From a virus: a stretch of 64,000 nt of DNA. Shown in pieces: positions 37,154 through 45,275 of this stretch. Each line of letters opens with the position of its first letter. Position 1 is the first letter of the stretch. The notes below the pieces were generated by a model. It did no database searches, was not told where the DNA came from, and was given only the letters and a program-made list of their open reading frames with translations. The DNA is taken from positions 1 through 64,000 of IMG/VR virus record IMGVR_UViG_3300026097_000008. One strand, 5' to 3'. Both the position numbers and the translations under genes were made by a program.

Positions 37154-37741
37154 TTACAACTTCCGTTTTATGAAAAATAATCCACTTTCGTTTATGTGTT
37201 TTCCATTTTCATTATTAAATTTAGTGCCGGTAGACAATTTTCTAATAGTTAATGAATCTTCTTCGCTCCATTCAAAACCTCTGCTATCCATGTGTTCTAT
37301 CCAATAGTCCTGCCACTGGCAGTTTACATGATGATGACCACGTTGCCCTGGAGTTCCGTGAGTCATAAAAATATATCTTCCGCAACATAAAGTATCTAAT
37401 AAATTACTAATAAACTTTTCTTCTACATGCTCAACTACTTCAACACAATTTACCATATCAACTGGTGCTATATAACTTTGCTCTGTCAAGTCGACCTTAA
37501 CTGTAGGAAATATAGCATTGTCTACATTCTTTTGCAAACCTTCTATCGCGATAGATTCTAAACCTTGTTCTGAAAACCATTTAGGTGCATGCCCGTATCC
37601 GCTGCCTACATCCATTACCGACTTAATTTTATACTTTTCTATAACATAATTCCAACTCTCTGGGCAAAAAGTGTGTCTATTTAACTCAACATTGTTTCCA
37701 CCTAAGTGTGGGTGTGCATCGTCTAATACAACTTTTGTCAT
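37154..37741 (-). CDS. SAM-dependent methyltransferase (195 aa)
   Basis: A class I methyltransferase: SVMDVGSGYGHAPKWF (about 40-55), AIEGLQKN, and DMVNCVEVVEHVEEKF (about 82-97). His-rich GQRGHHHVNCQWQDYW near 126-141 is unusual and could bind a metal or substrate. TAAGGAG lies before the ATG. It is followed by another methyltransferase gene with no gap. Confidence 0.82.
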   Translation of the reverse strand: MTKVVLDDAHPHLGGNNVELNRHTFCPESWNYVIEKYKIKSVMDVGSGYGHAPKWFSEQGLESIAIEGLQKNVDNAIFPTVKVDLTEQSYIAPVDMVNCVEVVEHVEEKFISNLLDTLCCGRYIFMTHGTPGQRGHHHVNCQWQDYWIEHMDSRGFEWSEEDSLTIRKLSTGTKFNNENGKHINESGLFFIKRKL

Positions 37742-37762
37742 AAACTCTCCTTAAACAATTAC

Positions 37763-38371
37763 TTATTCGTTAATGTAATACTCAAAATTATTTCTTTCTT
37801 TAAGAATTTTTTCAGTGAAAAATAGCTCTTCTTTACCCCAATCATGTCCTTTTTGACGTTCATCTTTTTTTCTCTTCCTTGTATAGTTGTAAAAGGTATG
37901 AGTTTTTTTCCAATCAAAACCATATATATTTACTTGCCTCGGTTTTGCAAAGGTTAAAAAGTACAAAAAAACAAGTCCTATAGAGGGACGCAAATCATTA
38001 GAAAAATTTCCATAATCTTGTATTTTTTGTAAAATAAAGCTAGGCATGATATATATTGGATTAGGTAGAGATTTAGAAAAATCTCTTGGATTTTGATATA
38101 CTTGCATCCAATTTGCATTTGTATCTAAACTAAATAGGTCGACCGACTTTGCCCAATTTTCATTATTATAAACTATCCAGTCAGTTTTAGATCCGTGTGT
38201 TTTATAACTATCATGATTTATTCCTAGATTAAATCTGCAAACAATATCATTATTATCTATATGCCTACCAAATTTTCTCTGATATAAAGATCGTGCATTA
38301 CCTACAACAGCTATCGATTTGTTTTCAAACAACTTGTATAGGTCTTGGTGTACAATATCTAATAGAGGCAT
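37763..38371 (-). CDS. Glycosyltransferase family 29-like (sialyltransferase-like) protein (202 aa)
   Basis: 202 residues with KSIAVVGNARSLYQRKFGRHID (about 18-39), which fits the large sialyl-motif of GT29 (VGNG-type), followed by DNNDIVCRFNLG and GSKTDWIVYNNENW; PSIGLVFLYFLT resembles the small motif. GT29 enzymes use CMP-sialic acid; with KdsB in the same genome, CMP-Kdo is a plausible alternative donor, but that is inference. Its ATG overlaps the uvsY stop by one base. Confidence 0.75.
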   Translation of the reverse strand: MPLLDIVHQDLYKLFENKSIAVVGNARSLYQRKFGRHIDNNDIVCRFNLGINHDSYKTHGSKTDWIVYNNENWAKSVDLFSLDTNANWMQVYQNPRDFSKSLPNPIYIMPSFILQKIQDYGNFSNDLRPSIGLVFLYFLTFAKPRQVNIYGFDWKKTHTFYNYTRKRKKDERQKGHDWGKEELFFTEKILKERNNFEYYINE

Positions 38372-38826
38372 TACAAACTAGCGTCTTCCATTCCCGCTAC
38401 ACGTAGCTTGACTACATTTGTTATCTGCCATTGCTTTTGATCAAGTGCTTTGAGTACACCCAACCACTTATTGCGCATAAGAGCAAATTCGTTAATAATT
38501 TTTTCGTAGTCAACAACGTCTGCCTCACCGTCTACGTATTTTTCAACGTCACGGCTTGACAGAGCTCGTTGATAGTTTTCAAGATATTTCTTAAAGTACG
38601 AGCTACGCAATCTACGTAGCTCGATGTTTAAGTAGTTTAAGATTGCTTCAATTTCTTGAAGCTGATTGAAACGATGTTCAACAATGCCTGGCATAGCAGC
38701 CGCAGCCTTTTCAACATTACCCACAAGTTTACACTCGTTTTTTGCTTCGCTAAGTTGTGTTTCAAAATATGCAACAGCATCAGGTATCTTACTAATGTCA
38801 CGACTAACTTCGCTATACCAGCCCAT
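38371..38826 (-). CDS. uvsY: Recombination mediator UvsY (151 aa)
   Basis: Loads the UvsX recombinase onto gp32-coated single-stranded DNA. The length (T4 UvsY is 137) and all-helical pattern fit, with EIEAILNYLNIELRRLRSSYFKKYLENYQRALSSRDVEKYVDGE as the conserved core (about 62-105). Its genomic place directly after the uvsX region supports the call. The stop is coupled to the GT29-like gene. Confidence 0.88.
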   Translation of the reverse strand: MGWYSEVSRDISKIPDAVAYFETQLSEAKNECKLVGNVEKAAAAMPGIVEHRFNQLQEIEAILNYLNIELRRLRSSYFKKYLENYQRALSSRDVEKYVDGEADVVDYEKIINEFALMRNKWLGVLKALDQKQWQITNVVKLRVAGMEDASL

Positions 38827-39059
38827 TATTCATCCCATTTGTCTTCTTCTTCAAATACTTCGTCTTCGTCTAGATCTAAATAGTAATTAATTGCATGATC
38901 CAATGTAGCATCTGTACCTAACAAATCAGTAAATGCTTCATCACTTACACCATAATCAGCCATTAAATCTACAAAACGTTCAGCAGCCATCTCGACATGT
39001 TTTTTGTCAAGATATTCTTTAAACATCATCCAAACATCAGCAATTTGTTCTTCATTCAT
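38826..39059 (-). CDS. Small acidic protein between uvsX and uvsY (77 aa)
   Basis: 77 residues, acidic, helical, ending in a run of Asp/Glu. It overlaps the end of uvsX by 8 nt and ends on the uvsY ATG. A small acidic protein at this position occurs in marine T4-like phages as far as I recall. It may tune recombination, but no function is known to me. Confidence 0.75.
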   Translation of the reverse strand: MNEEQIADVWMMFKEYLDKKHVEMAAERFVDLMADYGVSDEAFTDLLGTDATLDHAINYYLDLDEDEVFEEEDKWDE

Positions 39060-40143
39060 TAGTAGTAGTTTCCTCGATCAGTTCGTCAGTTGCTTCTTCG
39101 TCAACTTCTGAGGTATTTACCTCTTGAGTCTCTTTAATTAAGTAATCTGACATAACCTTATCGAGTAGCGGGCCTACCCATTTTTTACGATATTCAAGAA
39201 TTTCTTCACCTTCAAGTGTAGTATACTTCAAGCGATTACCACTCTTTTCAATAACGCCTTTTGCTTCAAATAGTTCAAGCAAGCCGCTATATGGATTCAT
39301 ACCTGTTTCGTATGGAATCTTAACCTGTACACCTTCAAACGGTTTAGCATAACGAGTCTTCATAACCTTACAGCCTGCACGAATACCGCGCACTTCTGAA
39401 ATCTTATTGCCGTCCTCGTCTTCTTTTAGTTTTAACTTCTTCATTGCAACAACAATACTACTTGCATATATAAAGCCTTGACCACCTGAGATCTTATCAT
39501 CTGGGTCAAACATGTCCTGACTTGCATATGTATGGTTAGTACACACCAGACCTACATTATAAGAACCAATCATGTTAACTGTATTACGCACAAGTGATGT
39601 TAGTGCTTTAGGCTTACGGCCCATGTCACCTTTCATATCACCTTTGTTAAACTGATCAACATCAGTAGGTGTTAGCAACATACCTAATGAGTCAATAACA
39701 AATAATACCTTAGGACGATCTTCTTCGTTCATTGCTTTGTAGTCTGCCATAAACGTACTAACAGTCTTAGCAACGTCGTCAATCATTGACATGTTTAGTT
39801 TAAGTAGTTTTTCTTCTGAAGTGTCTACGTCAAGTGCTTTTAGCCATGCTTCGTCAAGTGCGTTTTCTGAATCGATAAGCACAACAAAGATGCCTTGATC
39901 TTGTGCATATTTTACAATATTACCTGCACAGATATATGATTTACCTGCACCTGACTCGCCTGCAAACACTGTGACTTTACCTAGAGGAACACCTTTATTC
40001 CAGTCGCCTGAAATAAGATAGTTGAGTGCAAAATTGCCTGTTGAAATCCAATCTGTTGGATCGTTAAAACCACTACTCATACCTGTAATGGATTTTGTTA
40101 GTGAAGTCCGAAACTTTGTCGGATCAAATGCCTTATTCGCCAT
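39052..40143 (-). CDS. uvsX: RecA-like recombinase UvsX (363 aa)
   Basis: Catalyses strand exchange in recombination-dependent replication and repair. Walker A is GESGAGKS (about 62-69), Walker B is VLFVIDSLGML (about 143-153), and the L2-like region with SGGQGFIYASSIV follows near 218. The length fits T4 UvsX (391). The start at 40143 with GGAGACATT before it is chosen over an open frame reaching 40197. It is followed by the small acidic gene and uvsY. Confidence 0.95.
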   Translation of the reverse strand: MANKAFDPTKFRTSLTKSITGMSSGFNDPTDWISTGNFALNYLISGDWNKGVPLGKVTVFAGESGAGKSYICAGNIVKYAQDQGIFVVLIDSENALDEAWLKALDVDTSEEKLLKLNMSMIDDVAKTVSTFMADYKAMNEEDRPKVLFVIDSLGMLLTPTDVDQFNKGDMKGDMGRKPKALTSLVRNTVNMIGSYNVGLVCTNHTYASQDMFDPDDKISGGQGFIYASSIVVAMKKLKLKEDEDGNKISEVRGIRAGCKVMKTRYAKPFEGVQVKIPYETGMNPYSGLLELFEAKGVIEKSGNRLKYTTLEGEEILEYRKKWVGPLLDKVMSDYLIKETQEVNTSEVDEEATDELIEETTTNE

Positions 40144-40173
40144 AATGTCTCCTAATCTAAAAAGCGTAAAGAA

Positions 40174-40207
40174 CCCCCAAGCAGTTCTTTCCAGCAACTG
40201 ATGGGGG
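40174..40207 (-). terminator. Hairpin between gene 32 and uvsX, possible weak terminator
   Basis: On the minus strand, CCCCCA pairs with TGGGGG around an inner CAGTT/AACTG stem. Only a weak T-rich stretch (TTCTTTACGCTTTTT) follows. It may attenuate read-through from the abundant gene 32 message into uvsX or protect the gene 32 3' end. Confidence 0.5.
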
Positions 40208-40215
40208 CCGTGTTA

Positions 40216-41226
40216 TTACTGTCCTTGACGTGCGCGGATCATTGCAAGAATGTCCTGTGCGCCGCCGCCTTCTGCAGGAGCCGCTTCAGCCTCTGGTGCT
40301 GGAGTTGGCTCAGGTGCTGCCTCTGCTACTGGAGCAGGTGCTGCCTCTGGCATTGGTGCTGGAGTTGGTGTCGGAGCACTTTGGCTAGTAGCAGTTGCCT
40401 GTGGGCTTGCTGCCACTTGCGGGTCACCTGTACGCTGTGCCATACCTGCTGGGCGGAAGTATTGTCCCCAACGATCTGCATCATATGCTTCACCGTCTAC
40501 CGACGCTTCAAACATTTCTTGCATTACTTTAAGTTCAACATCAGTTGGCTTTTTAGGTAGGAAGTCGTTTAGATCAAACAACCCGTGTGTGTTAACTGCA
40601 TTCATTTCTGCATCACCTAGTGGACGCTCGCGACGTGCCCAGTTAGATGTTGAATAGTCTGCATAGCCGCCTTTAGATGTTTTGTTAAGACGGAAGTCCA
40701 CACCTGCTGTGTAATCTGTTGGCAATTCTTCCATGTCTGGATCCATAAGCGCCTGCTTAATGATCTGGAAGATTTGAGGTCCAATAATGAATCGACGAAT
40801 CGGATTCTCGGGAGCCTCATCATCTGCGATTGGATTGTCTGTGACAAAACCTTGGAAAATATAAGAGCGTTTTTTCCAGTATTTACGCCCCATATCTTCT
40901 AGTGAAGGATCTTTAAACCATCCACGTACTTCGTTGAGAATATTACAAGTCTCGCCATACATTTCCATACATGGAATTTGTACTTGTACTGGACGTGAAT
41001 CTGTTTCACCTTTTACGCCAGCAAACGGAAGTTTGATAACCAAACGCTCTTTCCAAAAGAAAGTGTTGTCTGCATTACCGTCAGGAAGGAAACGTAGAGT
41101 TGCACTCTCGCCTTCTTTCATATTCCAAAATGGATAAATTGGGTTTGGACCGCTTGGTCCTTTGTTGCCGCCAGCGTTTGCTTCTTGCGCTTTAAGTTTA
41201 GCTCGAATTTCTGCTAATGATGCCAT
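40216..41226 (-). CDS. 32: Single-stranded DNA-binding protein gp32 (336 aa)
   Basis: Coats single-stranded DNA and organises replication and recombination proteins. A basic start (MASLAEIRAKLKAQ), the OB-fold core with PIYPFWNMKEGESATLRFLP (about 28-47) and WKKRSYIFQGFV (about 113-124) match gp32 of T4-like phages. A zinc site is not obvious (Cys85 and Cys93 only). The tail is unusual: a long Ala/Pro/Glu stretch (about 275-325) before a final DILAMIRARQG segment. The start at 41226 has AGGAGAAAAGG upstream. Confidence 0.9.
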   Translation of the reverse strand: MASLAEIRAKLKAQEANAGGNKGPSGPNPIYPFWNMKEGESATLRFLPDGNADNTFFWKERLVIKLPFAGVKGETDSRPVQVQIPCMEMYGETCNILNEVRGWFKDPSLEDMGRKYWKKRSYIFQGFVTDNPIADDEAPENPIRRFIIGPQIFQIIKQALMDPDMEELPTDYTAGVDFRLNKTSKGGYADYSTSNWARRERPLGDAEMNAVNTHGLFDLNDFLPKKPTDVELKVMQEMFEASVDGEAYDADRWGQYFRPAGMAQRTGDPQVAASPQATATSQSAPTPTPAPMPEAAPAPVAEAAPEPTPAPEAEAAPAEGGGAQDILAMIRARQGQ

Positions 41227-41291
41227 AGTGCCTTTTCTCCTATAATGTTTGCCTATATGCGTTGTGCCTTTAATTGTATAGCACATGTTAT

Positions 41292-41320
41292 ATACTACAC
41301 AACTTTATTTATCTTGTCAA
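41292..41320 (-). promoter_or_regulatory. Overlapping sigma-70 and late promoters of gene 32
   Basis: On the minus strand, TTGACA (41315-41320), 17-nt spacer, TAGTAT (41292-41297). The spacer contains the late octamer GATAAATA (41306-41313). Gene 32 may thus be transcribed early and late from one site. Confidence 0.65.
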
Positions 41321-41357
41321 CCTATAATTGCCAAGATTTTCAAGAATTTAGCCGAAC

Positions 41358-43625
41358 TTATAATCCGGCTAATCTTCTTAAATCTTCTGATTCTTTTTTG
41401 TACTTGTCTTTAATGGCGCCTAGTTCTTCTTCGCTCGCACCGTCTCTTCCGGCTTGTGCAAGAGCAGCCATGCCATCTTTACCGTATTTCTTTTTGCCTG
41501 TGTAGTACTGTAGTCCTGATTCTTCAACTTCGTCATCTTGTGATTCACCCATACCTGAATCTTTTCTAGCTTGTGCAAGCATTGGCTTTAGTTTAGCCAA
41601 CTCTGCTTTTACTTGAGGTACTTTAGGATGATTAGGATTATTTCTAATCAGTTCTTCAAAGTCTTTAATTGACTTTGCAATAAATTCGTACGAACCTTTG
41701 ACTCCAGTTGTTATTAAGTTATCAAGGTCATTTTGCTCATACTTTTCGCCTTGCGCTTTAAGTTTAGCTTGAATTTCTGCTTGATCTTCATCTGTTAAGC
41801 CCATTTTGTCATATATAGCAGGACCATATTTTTGTTGTGCCATTCTCAACAGGTTTACCACTCCGTATTTTGCTGTTGCGACATCACCAAAAAACTGAGC
41901 TACTTTTGATCCCCATTCGGTATTTGCAATTGCCATTGAAATAGGGCCACCCGCACCTAACTCTGAGATGGGTTCTTCTTGTAGTTCAGGATCTCTATAT
42001 CCGTTGAATTCTTCAAACTTTGCATTTACAGCTTCAATAAATGACTTAGCAGGATTAATGTACTCTTCGCCGTAATCTTTTTCTACTGCTGTTAGTACTG
42101 CTGTTTCGCCTTTTGGAAACTGTCCTGTTTCACGATCATACATTGACAAAATAAACTCAGTAACTGGAATCTTTTTGCCATCTATTTCTATTTCGTCTTC
42201 GTCGTTGTCACGTGCTTTGTTTAATGCTTTTGAAAATTTATTTCCTTCATCTGTTTTATCACCACAGATGCATGGACTTTCGCCGCAATCTTCACACATG
42301 GATTCCGCAAATTGTCCCATAGTTTCTTCGAATGCACTCTCAAGTTCACTTTCATACTTTTGGAAGCCGCCTGGCGGCAGCCCTCTAGTAGATCCACTTG
42401 GTCCTGATCCCATGAAGTATGGCATTTTAATAATCATACCTGGCTGAATCATTGACGGATCTTCAATGTCTGGGTTTTCATCCATAATAGCTTGTATTGC
42501 CGTATCTCTATCATGATTTTGGAAGTTATCATATTTAAACTTCATATAGATGCTGTACAATGTATCACCTGGTTGTACTTTATATGTTTCTGCAGGTAAT
42601 CCAACTTCGAGATCATCAACAGGAGCTTCGCCTAGTAGATCGCTTGCACCAACAATTTTAGCCTTTGTTGTTTCGCTCACTAGTCTATAAACAAATGGGA
42701 ATACATCTTTAAGTTCTTCATTAAACTGTTTTATAGTAAGTTGATCAATCCAATTTTCGGCGACATCCTCTGGCACATCTTCAAACACCGGCTGTTCAAA
42801 ATTTTCAAATGCTGTGCGATATGTTGATTCTTTCTGTAGGGATGATATTGTTTTTTTGATGTTGTTTAGTCTTTCATTGACAGGAAGCATGTAGCCACTT
42901 AACCCTTCTGCCATTACACTTGAACGATTTACGTACGATTTAAACTTTTTAAGGCTGTTTAGCTCCTCTGAAAGTCCTGTAATATGATTACCAAAATCAT
43001 CAAATGGTTTACCGCCTTCTGCCACATGACGTGCCATTGCTCTTGCACCGTTGAGATGTTTAAAAGGATATTTAAATCTTTCTCCTTCAGGTGATTCGAT
43101 AAAGATAGAACTTATATTTTGAATTCTTCCTGTTGCTGATTCAGTGTTTACTGGTTTACTATGCTTGATTGCTATCCTTGCTTCTCCGACATTTTGATAG
43201 CTGGTCTTGCTAGTACCATACATCTTTGATTCGTTCATTGTATCATCTCCGGTGCGATTTGTGGCTAAAAATTTGTAATCTCTTTGATCTAGATTTGATT
43301 TATTAATATTTCTTGTGTCAAATTTCAGCATACGTTTTTTGCTAAATTGACGTAATTCTTTTAAAAAGTCATACCAGTTTTCTCTAGTAATTATATCTTC
43401 GTTAGCAACAAAATCATTAGAATACATTACTTCTACTGTTTCATTTGATAAACTTATACTAACTTTGCCAAGTTTACGATCGCCCTCTGTGTAATCAAAA
43501 TCGTAAAATCTTGATTCATTGGGTTTGTTTGTCACTTTACCTTCGCCGTCACCGATAGTGATACTAGGAAAGCGACCTCGTATTTTATTAAAAAGTTCTT
43601 CTGCTATTAAATCTAAATTCTTCAT
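41358..43625 (-). CDS. Large virion-associated protein with LysM domain (755 aa)
   Basis: 755 residues. A LysM domain is clear at about 355-415 (YKVQPGDTLYSIYMKF, then MIQPGMIIKMP). Earlier, ARIAIKHSKPVNTESATGR and GARAMARHVAEGGKPFDD (about 147-212) match a conserved structural protein of marine T4-like phages as I recall. A Cys-rich segment (CEDCGESPCICG, about 440) could bind a metal. LysM domains bind peptidoglycan, so it may help cell-wall contact or be part of the virion core. It is preceded by a late octamer 7 nt before the ATG. Confidence 0.75.
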   Translation of the reverse strand: MKNLDLIAEELFNKIRGRFPSITIGDGEGKVTNKPNESRFYDFDYTEGDRKLGKVSISLSNETVEVMYSNDFVANEDIITRENWYDFLKELRQFSKKRMLKFDTRNINKSNLDQRDYKFLATNRTGDDTMNESKMYGTSKTSYQNVGEARIAIKHSKPVNTESATGRIQNISSIFIESPEGERFKYPFKHLNGARAMARHVAEGGKPFDDFGNHITGLSEELNSLKKFKSYVNRSSVMAEGLSGYMLPVNERLNNIKKTISSLQKESTYRTAFENFEQPVFEDVPEDVAENWIDQLTIKQFNEELKDVFPFVYRLVSETTKAKIVGASDLLGEAPVDDLEVGLPAETYKVQPGDTLYSIYMKFKYDNFQNHDRDTAIQAIMDENPDIEDPSMIQPGMIIKMPYFMGSGPSGSTRGLPPGGFQKYESELESAFEETMGQFAESMCEDCGESPCICGDKTDEGNKFSKALNKARDNDEDEIEIDGKKIPVTEFILSMYDRETGQFPKGETAVLTAVEKDYGEEYINPAKSFIEAVNAKFEEFNGYRDPELQEEPISELGAGGPISMAIANTEWGSKVAQFFGDVATAKYGVVNLLRMAQQKYGPAIYDKMGLTDEDQAEIQAKLKAQGEKYEQNDLDNLITTGVKGSYEFIAKSIKDFEELIRNNPNHPKVPQVKAELAKLKPMLAQARKDSGMGESQDDEVEESGLQYYTGKKKYGKDGMAALAQAGRDGASEEELGAIKDKYKKESEDLRRLAGL

Positions 43626-43632
43626 TGCTTTG

Positions 43633-43640
43633 TATTTATC
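43633..43640 (-). promoter_or_regulatory. Late octamer GATAAATA, 7 nt before ATG
   Basis: On the minus strand, GATAAATA with 7 nt to the ATG at 43625. The predicted leader is one to two bases. It overlaps the end of the terminase gene. Confidence 0.7.
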
Positions 43641-45219
43641 AATAGTTGGTGCTTATGAAGATCGGCATAGGTGTTTCGTAATCTTCTAAGTCTTCTGCTT
43701 GTGTGAAGGTATTGTAAACTCTTGGATCCCAATCTTTGAGTACATCCATCATTCTTAAGGTTAGCAATGTGGCACTAACCAAATCATCAGTCATGCCAGG
43801 CTTTGCTTGATAACTTGATGCTGTAGCTATAAATCCTTTTAATTCTGAAAGCAATGGTTTAGATTTTACTATCATTTTATCATTTTCTACCATTGTTTTC
43901 AATCGACTACATGCTGTAATCTTGGTGCTATGTGTAGTATTAAAACCTTTACGGAACTTGCGCACATGTCCTTTGCGAATTGGTTCAGACACAAAAAGGC
44001 CTGGTATATTCTCTTCCCCGAAATCGTTTATAACGATTAGTGCTGCTTCTCCGATACCATTGTTTTCTACACTCCAATATATACCGTTAGGATTTTTTGT
44101 TTCTTCCACAAGATATTTACATATATCGGATAGTACCCTAATCTGTCCTGGTATAGCTGTTGTATTGTGTTGCCACTCTGCTACTTGTTCATAAGTAGGC
44201 AATTCAAATACCTGTATAGCCGCATAGTCGCCGCCTGTACCCATACTAGGGTCAAGTGCTACACAATATGTAAACTGGCTTGTAGGTTTTTTATACCAAC
44301 GAGTTTGACCCATATTGAGAATAGGCGATACTCCTTCCATGGATGAAAGTTTAATTGAGTTAATTAGTGTTTCGTCAAATACTAAAAACTCGCAACCGTA
44401 TTCACGACGAAATTTTTCTTCGCCGATACGTCCGATTTCTTCGTCTCTCCATTTTTCGTCTCTGTCAGGATGTTCATCCCAGCTTGCAACAAAACTATGA
44501 AACCCGTTAACGCCGAGCTCTTGTTCATTACCGTGCTCGTCGAACTTTTGCTCGGCCTGCTTCCATATTTGTGCAAATGTATCTTCATCACTGTTAGGTG
44601 TGCTCGTAATAATAGCACGGCCACCTGTTGCTAGTGTAGGTGATATCGAAGTCCAAAATTCTTCAGCAATGTTAGGTTGCACGAATGCAAACTCGTCACA
44701 GTATAGTAGCGAGATTGACATACCACGTCCCGTGTTGCCTGTTGTTGTTTGTGCTACAATACGTGAACCATTTTCAAATTCAATTGACTGTTTATTATAA
44801 CTTGTGACGCCTGCTCTAATATGATCTGGACAAGTTTCGTACACAAAGCGTATGCGTGACATAATCTCCTGCGCACCTGTGTATTTGTGTGCAGCAACCA
44901 GGATAGTTTGATCCGGATTATACATTGCATACCAAGCAAGATAGATACTAGCACAGGTTGTTTTGCCTGTTTGTCTAGGCATCATGTTGATATTAAAACG
45001 ATAGTTGTGATAGCTGTGCATCAAACGTAATTGATACTCATATGGATCGAACAGCAACTTGCCTTTTACAGGGTGTTGAATAAAAGCAAAGTGACGTGCA
45101 AAATGTAAGTAGCCTTCATCAGGATCCATGCATTTAACAATGTCGTCAATCTGCGCTTCAGTAAATGTTTCTTTTTTATTGGCCTTCTTAATTAAGACGC
45201 CGTCTAATGATGCTGCCAT
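43639..45219 (-). CDS. 17: Terminase large subunit, gp17 (526 aa)
   Basis: The packaging motor: an ATPase and nuclease that cuts concatemers and pumps DNA into the prohead. Walker A is PRQTGKTT (about 81-88), Walker B is SLLYCDEFAF (about 173-182), and the C-terminal nuclease starts with CVALDPSMGTGGDYAA (about 310-325). The length is slightly below T4 gp17 (610). Upstream, GTTAAATA lies 5 nt from the ATG. The terminator at 45234-45260 separates it from the preceding gene. Confidence 0.94.
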   Translation of the reverse strand: MAASLDGVLIKKANKKETFTEAQIDDIVKCMDPDEGYLHFARHFAFIQHPVKGKLLFDPYEYQLRLMHSYHNYRFNINMMPRQTGKTTCASIYLAWYAMYNPDQTILVAAHKYTGAQEIMSRIRFVYETCPDHIRAGVTSYNKQSIEFENGSRIVAQTTTGNTGRGMSISLLYCDEFAFVQPNIAEEFWTSISPTLATGGRAIITSTPNSDEDTFAQIWKQAEQKFDEHGNEQELGVNGFHSFVASWDEHPDRDEKWRDEEIGRIGEEKFRREYGCEFLVFDETLINSIKLSSMEGVSPILNMGQTRWYKKPTSQFTYCVALDPSMGTGGDYAAIQVFELPTYEQVAEWQHNTTAIPGQIRVLSDICKYLVEETKNPNGIYWSVENNGIGEAALIVINDFGEENIPGLFVSEPIRKGHVRKFRKGFNTTHSTKITACSRLKTMVENDKMIVKSKPLLSELKGFIATASSYQAKPGMTDDLVSATLLTLRMMDVLKDWDPRVYNTFTQAEDLEDYETPMPIFISTNY

Positions 45220-45224
45220 ACTAT

Positions 45225-45232
45225 TATTTAAC
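45225..45232 (-). promoter_or_regulatory. Late-type octamer GTTAAATA, 5 nt before the gene 17 ATG
   Basis: On the minus strand, a variant late octamer with the TAAATA core kept and 5 nt to the ATG at 45219. Confidence 0.6.
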
Positions 45233-45233
45233 C

Positions 45234-45260
45234 AAAAAAATAGGGCCCGCAGGCCCTATT
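45234..45260 (-). terminator. Intrinsic terminator
   Basis: On the minus strand, AATAGGGCC pairs with GGCCCTATT around TGCG and is followed by a T-run (plus A-run at 45234-45240). It ends the transcript of the 813-residue gene just before the terminase promoter. Confidence 0.92.
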
Positions 45261-45275
45261 GAATTATTTGAAAAA

